Position numbers and translations under genes: made by a program. From Oxalobacteraceae bacterium (lineage in GTDB: Bacteria > Pseudomonadota > Gammaproteobacteria > Burkholderiales > Burkholderiaceae_D), in contig JAIXQV010000009.1 of assembly GCA_027485535.1 (NCBI GenBank), positions 1-9,799 on the forward strand: a stretch of 9,799 nucleotides of DNA, in the 5' to 3' direction. Positions 5,676 to 9,799 of the stretch are shown piece after piece (the stretch's first letter is position 1; every line of letters starts with the position of its first letter). The notes beneath the pieces are model-generated. The model did no database searches and was not told the DNA's origin. It was given only the letters and a program-made list of their open reading frames with translations.

Positions 5676-8354
5676 ATGAACGCTTCCGACCGGATCAGTG
5701 CCGACAAGCACACGCCGATGATGCAGCAGTATCTGCGCATCAAGGCCGACCACCCGGATCTATTGCTGTTCTACCGGATGGGTGATTTCTATGAGTTGTT
5801 CTTTGAAGATGCCGAGCGCGCTGCGCGTCTGCTTGGTATCACGCTAACGCAACGCGGTGCATCGGCCGGCCAGGCCATCAAAATGGCGGGTGTGCCCTAT
5901 CACGCCGCCGATCAATACCTTGCCAAGCTGGTGAAACTTGGCGAGTCAGTCGCGATCTGCGAGCAAATCGGTGACCCTGCCACCAGCAAAGGACCGGTCG
6001 AGCGCAAAGTACAGCGCATTGTCACCCCCGGCACACTGACCGATGCCGAGCTATTACCCGAAAAAACCGAGCGCCCTCTGCTTGCGCTGAATGTGCTGCA
6101 GCACCGAAAAGGGCTTGTGTTGGGATTGGCATGGCTGTCCTTGTCCAGCGGTCGTCTGCGGCTCACGGAGTTAGCTACCGATGAGCGTAGCCTGCCTTCT
6201 CGGCTGAGACATGAAATTGAACGTATCGCGCCCGCAGAGATTTTGTTGGATACGCGTAGCGCTGATCTCCTCAACGCAAGCACCAGCCCGCGGCCGACGC
6301 AGGTCGCCGATTGGCATTTCGAAATTCCTGCGGCACGCAAAGCCTTATGCGAACAACTTGGTGTGGTCACGCTCGCCGGCTTTGGTGCAGAGACGCTGGA
6401 GTCTGCGATTGGCGCAGCCGGTGCATTACTGCTTTATGCACGCAATACTCAGGGCAAGCAGTTAAAGCATGTGACTGGCTTGCAGGTGGAACGCGAGGAT
6501 GAATTCATCGGCATCGATGCAGCGACCCGACGCAACCTGGAGCTGACTGAGCCCTTGCGTGGCAATGACAGCGCCTCGCCAACCTTGTTTTCGTTGCTGG
6601 ATCATTGCCGCACAGCGATGGGGTCGCGTTTGCTGCGTCACTGGCTGCATCACGCACCACGCGATCAAAACATCGCGCAGGCGCGGCATAGTGCCATGGA
6701 ATTTCTGATTCAAGCGAACGTGTCAGAAACGGTGACCGAGCTGCTGGCGAGCGTGCCTGATATTGAGCGCATCAGCACTCGCATCGCCCTGCTCTCCGCA
6801 CGCCCACGAGACCTGTCAGCATTACGCGCTGGCTTGCAACAACTCCCTGCACTGCAGCAAGCATTAAGCGCAGCGACTTCGCTGGCTATCTCTGGCCTGA
6901 TCGAGCAAACGCGCACGGCACTCGCAACGCCCGATGATGTGCTGGCGCTGCTCGAACGCGCAATTGCGCCAGAGCCCGCAGCCATGATTCGTGACGGGGG
7001 TGTTATCGCTAACGGCTATGACACCGAGCTCGATGAATTACGCAGCCTGTCCGAAAACGCGGGCCAGTTTTTGGTGGACCTTGAGACGCGCGAGCGTGAA
7101 CGTACAGGCATTACGAATTTGCGGGTTGAGTACAACAAAGTGCACGGCTTCTATATCGAAGTCACGCATGGTCAGGTAGCCAAGGTACCCGATGACTACC
7201 GCCGCCGCCAGACACTGAAAAATGCCGAGCGCTATATCACGCCGGAGTTGAAAGCCTACGAAGACAAAGCTTTGTCGGCACAAGATCGCGCCCTCGCCCG
7301 CGAAAAACATCTGTACGAAGCCTTATTGCAAACCTTTGCACAACACATCAGCGAATTACAACGTATCGCGCAGGCGGTGTCGCTGCTTGATGTGTTGGTT
7401 GCGCTTGCCCAGCATGCAGCGCGACATCAATGGTGCAAACCACAATTAAGCGAGCAACCTGGCATCGATATTGTGCAAGGGCGCCATCCAGTGGTCGAGA
7501 CAGTGATCGAGCGCTTCATCGCGAATGATTGTCAGCTGACGCCTGATCGTCGATTAATGCTCATCACTGGCCCCAATATGGGAGGTAAATCAACCTATAT
7601 GCGGCAACTGGCACTGATTACGTTGCTCGCTTACATGGGGTGCTATGTGCCTGCAGTTGAGGCGCGCATTGGCCCCATCGATCGAATTTTTACGCGTATT
7701 GGTGCCGCTGATGATCTCGCCGGTGGCCATTCCACTTTCATGGTCGAGATGATGGAATCCGCCGCCATCCTGAATGGCGCCAGCGAGCGATCGCTGGTGC
7801 TGATGGATGAGGTCGGCCGCGGCACATCAACCTTTGATGGTTTGGCCCTTGCATGGGCGATCGCGACTGCGCTGTTGCAGGAAACGCGCTGCTTCACGCT
7901 GTTTGCAACGCATTATTTCGAACTGACGCAACTACCTCAGCGGCATCTGGGCTGCGCCAATGTGCATTTGTCAGCAGTTGAGCATAAAGACCGCATCGTG
8001 TTTCTCCATGCTGTGCAAGAGGGCCCGGCGTCGCAAAGCTATGGTCTGCAGGTAGCGCAGTTGGCGGGCGTGCCAACCGCAGTGATTCGGGCAGCGCGTC
8101 GGCATCTCGCGCTACTCGAGGCGCAGTCGACGCGATCCGAGGGACAGTTCGATCTGTTCTCGATGGAATCCATGGCGCCGGAGCAGGAAGCTGCTTTACC
8201 ACTGACCGGCATCATGCATGATGAGACGCAGCCGAATGACACGCTACTCAACGCGCTGGCCGAGATCGATCCGGATCAACTCAGCCCGCGCGATGCACTC
8301 GACGCACTCTATCGACTAAAACGTCTCGCCGACGACGCCAACACCGATCAATAA
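5676..8354 (+). CDS. mutS: DNA mismatch repair protein MutS
   Basis: The 892-residue protein opens with HTPMMQQYLRIKADHPDLLLFYRMGDFYELF. Phe38 and Glu40 are the mismatch-reading Phe-X-Glu pair. Further landmarks are GESVAICEQIGDP in the N-terminal domain, the lever and clamp region in the middle, Walker A GPNMGGKS (632-639), Walker B with Asp711-Glu712 followed by VGRGTSTFDG, and SYGLQVAQLAGVP after the ATPase. QFDLF (824-828) fits the beta-clamp binding pentapeptide. The end, SPRDALDALYRLKRL, matches the C-terminal oligomerisation segment of E. coli MutS (853 aa), so the protein is complete and about 39 residues longer. MutS binds mismatches as a dimer and recruits MutL. The ATG at 5676 gives the conserved N-terminus, but no Shine-Dalgarno sequence is visible. 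Confidence 0.99.
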   Translation: MNASDRISADKHTPMMQQYLRIKADHPDLLLFYRMGDFYELFFEDAERAARLLGITLTQRGASAGQAIKMAGVPYHAADQYLAKLVKLGESVAICEQIGDPATSKGPVERKVQRIVTPGTLTDAELLPEKTERPLLALNVLQHRKGLVLGLAWLSLSSGRLRLTELATDERSLPSRLRHEIERIAPAEILLDTRSADLLNASTSPRPTQVADWHFEIPAARKALCEQLGVVTLAGFGAETLESAIGAAGALLLYARNTQGKQLKHVTGLQVEREDEFIGIDAATRRNLELTEPLRGNDSASPTLFSLLDHCRTAMGSRLLRHWLHHAPRDQNIAQARHSAMEFLIQANVSETVTELLASVPDIERISTRIALLSARPRDLSALRAGLQQLPALQQALSAATSLAISGLIEQTRTALATPDDVLALLERAIAPEPAAMIRDGGVIANGYDTELDELRSLSENAGQFLVDLETRERERTGITNLRVEYNKVHGFYIEVTHGQVAKVPDDYRRRQTLKNAERYITPELKAYEDKALSAQDRALAREKHLYEALLQTFAQHISELQRIAQAVSLLDVLVALAQHAARHQWCKPQLSEQPGIDIVQGRHPVVETVIERFIANDCQLTPDRRLMLITGPNMGGKSTYMRQLALITLLAYMGCYVPAVEARIGPIDRIFTRIGAADDLAGGHSTFMVEMMESAAILNGASERSLVLMDEVGRGTSTFDGLALAWAIATALLQETRCFTLFATHYFELTQLPQRHLGCANVHLSAVEHKDRIVFLHAVQEGPASQSYGLQVAQLAGVPTAVIRAARRHLALLEAQSTRSEGQFDLFSMESMAPEQEAALPLTGIMHDETQPNDTLLNALAEIDPDQLSPRDALDALYRLKRLADDANTDQ

Positions 8355-8392
8355 GCCGCTACCGCGTCACGCGGCGCGCTACTGGCTTATTG
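8349..8392. terminator. Inverted repeat spanning the mutS and slyD stop codons, possible bidirectional terminator
   Basis: CAATAAGCC (8349-8357) and GGCTTATTG (8384-8392) are a perfect 9-bp inverted repeat. Between them sits a second perfect dyad, CCGCG-TCA-CGCGG (8362-8374). The mutS TAA (8352-8354) lies in the left arm and the slyD TAA (8387-8389 on the plus strand) in the right arm. The two convergent genes end in this element with only 32 bp between stops. Neither side has a proper U run, so termination by this structure alone is uncertain; protection of the 3' ends is another possibility. Confidence 0.5.
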
Positions 8393-8920
8393 CAACTGTA
8401 TGCTACGGAATTGATCGCCATCATCATCATCGTCATGGTGATGATGACCGTGCGGTCCGTGCACATGGCCGTGAGCGATTTCTTCTGGTGCTGCTTTGCG
8501 CACCTCGACCACATTCAAAGCAAAGCGCAGCGCCATGCCGGCGAGTGGATGATTACCATCCAATACGACCTTGCCGTCGGCAATATCCGTCACCGTGAAC
8601 AAACGCATCTCTGCGTTCGGCACATCATCCGGCGAGCCTTCGAACTGCATGCCAACCTCGAGCTCTGCCGGAAACAACGTGCGCGGCTCGACCTTGACCA
8701 GCTCGGCGTCGTACTCACCAAAACCATCCACCGGCTCGACCTGCACCGAGACATGCTCGCCAACGGCCTTGCCTTCTAGCGCCTCTTCAATCTTTGGCAG
8801 CGTGTTGTTGTAGCCACCGTGCAGGTAAACCATCGGCTCACTACTCTCTTCGATCAGGTTACCCTGCGCATCGGACAACTTGTAGTGCAAAGTAACCACC
8901 GTATCTTTGGAAATGTTCAT
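8387..8920 (-). CDS. slyD: FKBP-type peptidyl-prolyl cis-trans isomerase SlyD
   Basis: The 177-residue protein begins MNISKDTVVTLHYKLSDAQGNLIEE and shows the SlyD pattern. An FKBP half contains GFGEYD (66-71), an insert-in-flap chaperone domain follows (about 72-125), and NHPLAGMALRFALNVVEV (123-140) completes the FKBP fold. The tail holds eight His (150-162) and a run of Asp (163-167), as expected for nickel or zinc binding. Unlike the E. coli tail it has no Cys; none occurs in the whole protein. SlyD isomerises prolyl bonds, acts as a cytosolic chaperone and supplies nickel to hydrogenase where present. I chose the ATG at 8920, with AGAGGA about 5 nt upstream; the ATG at 8926 sits directly on that site. 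Convergent with mutS and divergent from roxA. Confidence 0.93.
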   Translation of the reverse strand: MNISKDTVVTLHYKLSDAQGNLIEESSEPMVYLHGGYNNTLPKIEEALEGKAVGEHVSVQVEPVDGFGEYDAELVKVEPRTLFPAELEVGMQFEGSPDDVPNAEMRLFTVTDIADGKVVLDGNHPLAGMALRFALNVVEVRKAAPEEIAHGHVHGPHGHHHHDDDDDGDQFRSIQLQ

Positions 8921-8947
8921 GCTCATCCTCTCAGTAAGCCAGCGCCC

Positions 8948-8953
8948 ATTATA
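8948..8953 (-). promoter_or_regulatory. Candidate -10 element of slyD
   Basis: On the minus strand a perfect TATAAT lies 27 nt before the slyD ATG. The predicted start near 8941 gives a leader of about 21 nt containing the AGAGGA ribosome binding site. A -35 is poor: TGGCCG at 18-nt spacing matches the consensus at 3 of 6. Confidence 0.5.
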
Positions 8954-9005
8954 AGGGGGCACTCCGAGGCACGGCCAGACCATGCCTGAGCTTGGTAAGC
9001 GCCGA

Positions 9006-9011
9006 TATAAT
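9006..9011 (+). promoter_or_regulatory. Candidate -10 element of roxA, predicting a leaderless mRNA
   Basis: A perfect TATAAT ends 6 bases before the roxA ATG, so the canonical +1 falls on the A of the ATG at 9018. It sits inside a 13-bp dyad CCGAT-ATA-ATCGG (9002-9014) that could be an operator. A -35 is weak: ATGCCT at 18-nt spacing matches at 3 of 6. No Shine-Dalgarno sequence precedes the ATG, consistent with leaderless translation. Confidence 0.5.
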
Positions 9012-9017
9012 CGGTGC

Positions 9018-9799
9018 ATGAAAACTAACAGCGTACTTGGCGATCTGACACCGCGGGAGTTTTTGCGCAGCTACTGGCAAAAGAAGCCGGTGCTGATCCG
9101 GCAGGCGATACCGGGATTCAAGCCGGTGCTATCACGCGATGCTTTGTTTGCGCTGACCGCCCGCGAGGAGGTTGAGTCGCGCCTGATCACGCACTTTCGT
9201 TCGCAATGGAAGCTGAGCCACGGGCCGCTTGCGTCGCTGCCCCCAACAAATCGCAAGGGATGGACCGTACTGGTTCAGGGCATGAACTTGCATGATGATG
9301 CCGCCGATGATTTGCTCAGCCGGTTTCGTTTCATCCCGGACGCGCGGCTGGATGATTTGATGATCAGCTATGCCACCGACACCGGCGGCGTCGGAGCTCA
9401 CCTTGACTCGTACGATGTCTTCCTGCTGCAGGCCGAGGGCCGCAGACGCTGGCGCATCGGCCGGCAGCGTGATCATTCCCTCGTCGAAGACGTACCGCTC
9501 AAGTTGTTGCGCAATTTTGCGCCGACCACCGAGTACCTGCTGGAACCTGGCGACATGCTTTACCTGCCACCTCAGTGGGCGCACGAAGGCGTTGCCGAGG
9601 GAGAGTGCATGACCTACTCGATCGGCTTCCGCGCCCCTACCTGGCAAGAACTGGGCGAGGCTTATCTTGGCTTTTTGGCTGAGCAAGTTGATCTGCGCGG
9701 ACGCTATCAAGACAATCAGCTGACCCCGAATGCGCATCCCGCTCGGATTGGAAACGATATGCTGAAACAGGCGCGCCAGCAGTTGGGTAAGCTGGGCGG
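9018..9799 (+). CDS. roxA: Ribosomal protein L16 arginine hydroxylase (RoxA/YcfD family), 5' part
   Basis: The open reading frame starts MKTNSVLGDLTPREFLRSYWQKKPVLIRQAIPGF and runs 260 codons to the window edge without a stop. YWQKKPVLIRQA (about residues 19-30) is the typical opening of the cupin/JmjC-like oxygenases. GGVGAHLDSYDVFLLQAEGRRRWRIG (about 123-148) supplies the iron ligands His128 and Asp130 in HxD, and His189 in PPQWAHEG is the third ligand. This closely resembles E. coli YcfD, which uses Fe(II), oxygen and 2-oxoglutarate to hydroxylate an arginine of L16. Family members are about 370-390 residues, so roughly the C-terminal third is missing. Divergent from slyD across 97 bp that contain both promoters. 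Substrate identity is inferred from family membership. Confidence 0.88.
   Translation, partial: MKTNSVLGDLTPREFLRSYWQKKPVLIRQAIPGFKPVLSRDALFALTAREEVESRLITHFRSQWKLSHGPLASLPPTNRKGWTVLVQGMNLHDDAADDLLSRFRFIPDARLDDLMISYATDTGGVGAHLDSYDVFLLQAEGRRRWRIGRQRDHSLVEDVPLKLLRNFAPTTEYLLEPGDMLYLPPQWAHEGVAEGECMTYSIGFRAPTWQELGEAYLGFLAEQVDLRGRYQDNQLTPNAHPARIGNDMLKQARQQLGKLG

Noticed and set aside
8424..8447. An 8-bp inverted repeat with an 8-base loop within slyD
   Set aside because: It follows from the coding content: a His run (CAT/CAC) beside an Asp run (GAT) is self-complementary. There is no reason to assume a separate RNA function.
8945..8965. Possible sigma32 heat-shock promoter of slyD, because of CCCCCTTAT before the gene
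   Set aside because: The -10-like string is only partial and no CTTGAA-type -35 is found at the right distance; the TATAAT overlapping it is a better explanation.
9132..9737. A 201-codon minus-strand open frame opposite roxA
   Set aside because: The plus-strand frame contains the complete HxD...H iron-binding set of the oxygenase family; the antisense frame has no recognisable motif and is a shadow.
1..9799. Mobile element, phage, CRISPR, toxin-antitoxin or defence system
   Set aside because: All genes are conserved housekeeping families in plausible synteny; no transposase, integrase, direct-repeat array, or small gene pair is visible, and I saw no obvious local change in base composition, although I could not compute it.

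Overview
This window looks like a core chromosomal segment of a betaproteobacterium, probably of the Burkholderiales or a relative. I infer this from the gene order (rpsF-priB-rpsR-rplI next to lexA, trmJ divergent from suhB, then rhlE and mutS), from proteins that closely resemble their gammaproteobacterial counterparts, from moderately high GC, and from a LexA operator of the CTGT-N8-ACAG type. The assignment rests on remembered family sequences and synteny, not on a search. No mobile element, CRISPR array, tRNA or rRNA gene is visible, and coding density is high with no gene-free stretch above 300 bases.

Layout, left to right: a strong bidirectional terminator (30-55) closes a minus-strand operon of rplI (L9), rpsR (S18), priB (primosomal replication protein N) and rpsF (S6), transcribed from a promoter near 1633-1661. 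Its leader of about 70 nt contains a hairpin that resembles the S6:S18 autoregulatory site. Divergent from it is lexA (1768-2436), preceded by two abutting SOS boxes. Convergent with lexA is trmJ, a tRNA 2'-O-methyltransferase, which is itself divergent from suhB. Next on the plus strand come a DEAD-box RNA helicase of the RhlE type and mutS. slyD, an FKBP-type prolyl isomerase with a His/Asp-rich tail, faces mutS. Divergent from slyD is the 5' part of a 2-oxoglutarate oxygenase gene of the RoxA/YcfD ribosomal arginine hydroxylase family, cut by the window edge.

Functionally the genes fall into two themes. Translation and RNA are served by S6, S18, L9, TrmJ, SuhB (a partner of the rRNA antitermination complex in E. 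coli), the RNA helicase and the L16 hydroxylase. DNA replication and repair are served by PriB, LexA and MutS. SlyD is a folding and metallochaperone factor.

I do not see a convincing undescribed system here. The observations worth a second look are regulatory: closely packed tandem LexA boxes, the putative S6:S18 RNA element, a roxA promoter whose predicted start coincides with the ATG (leaderless mRNA), a palindrome that embeds the facing stop codons of mutS and slyD, and a perfect 10-bp hairpin in front of mutS.
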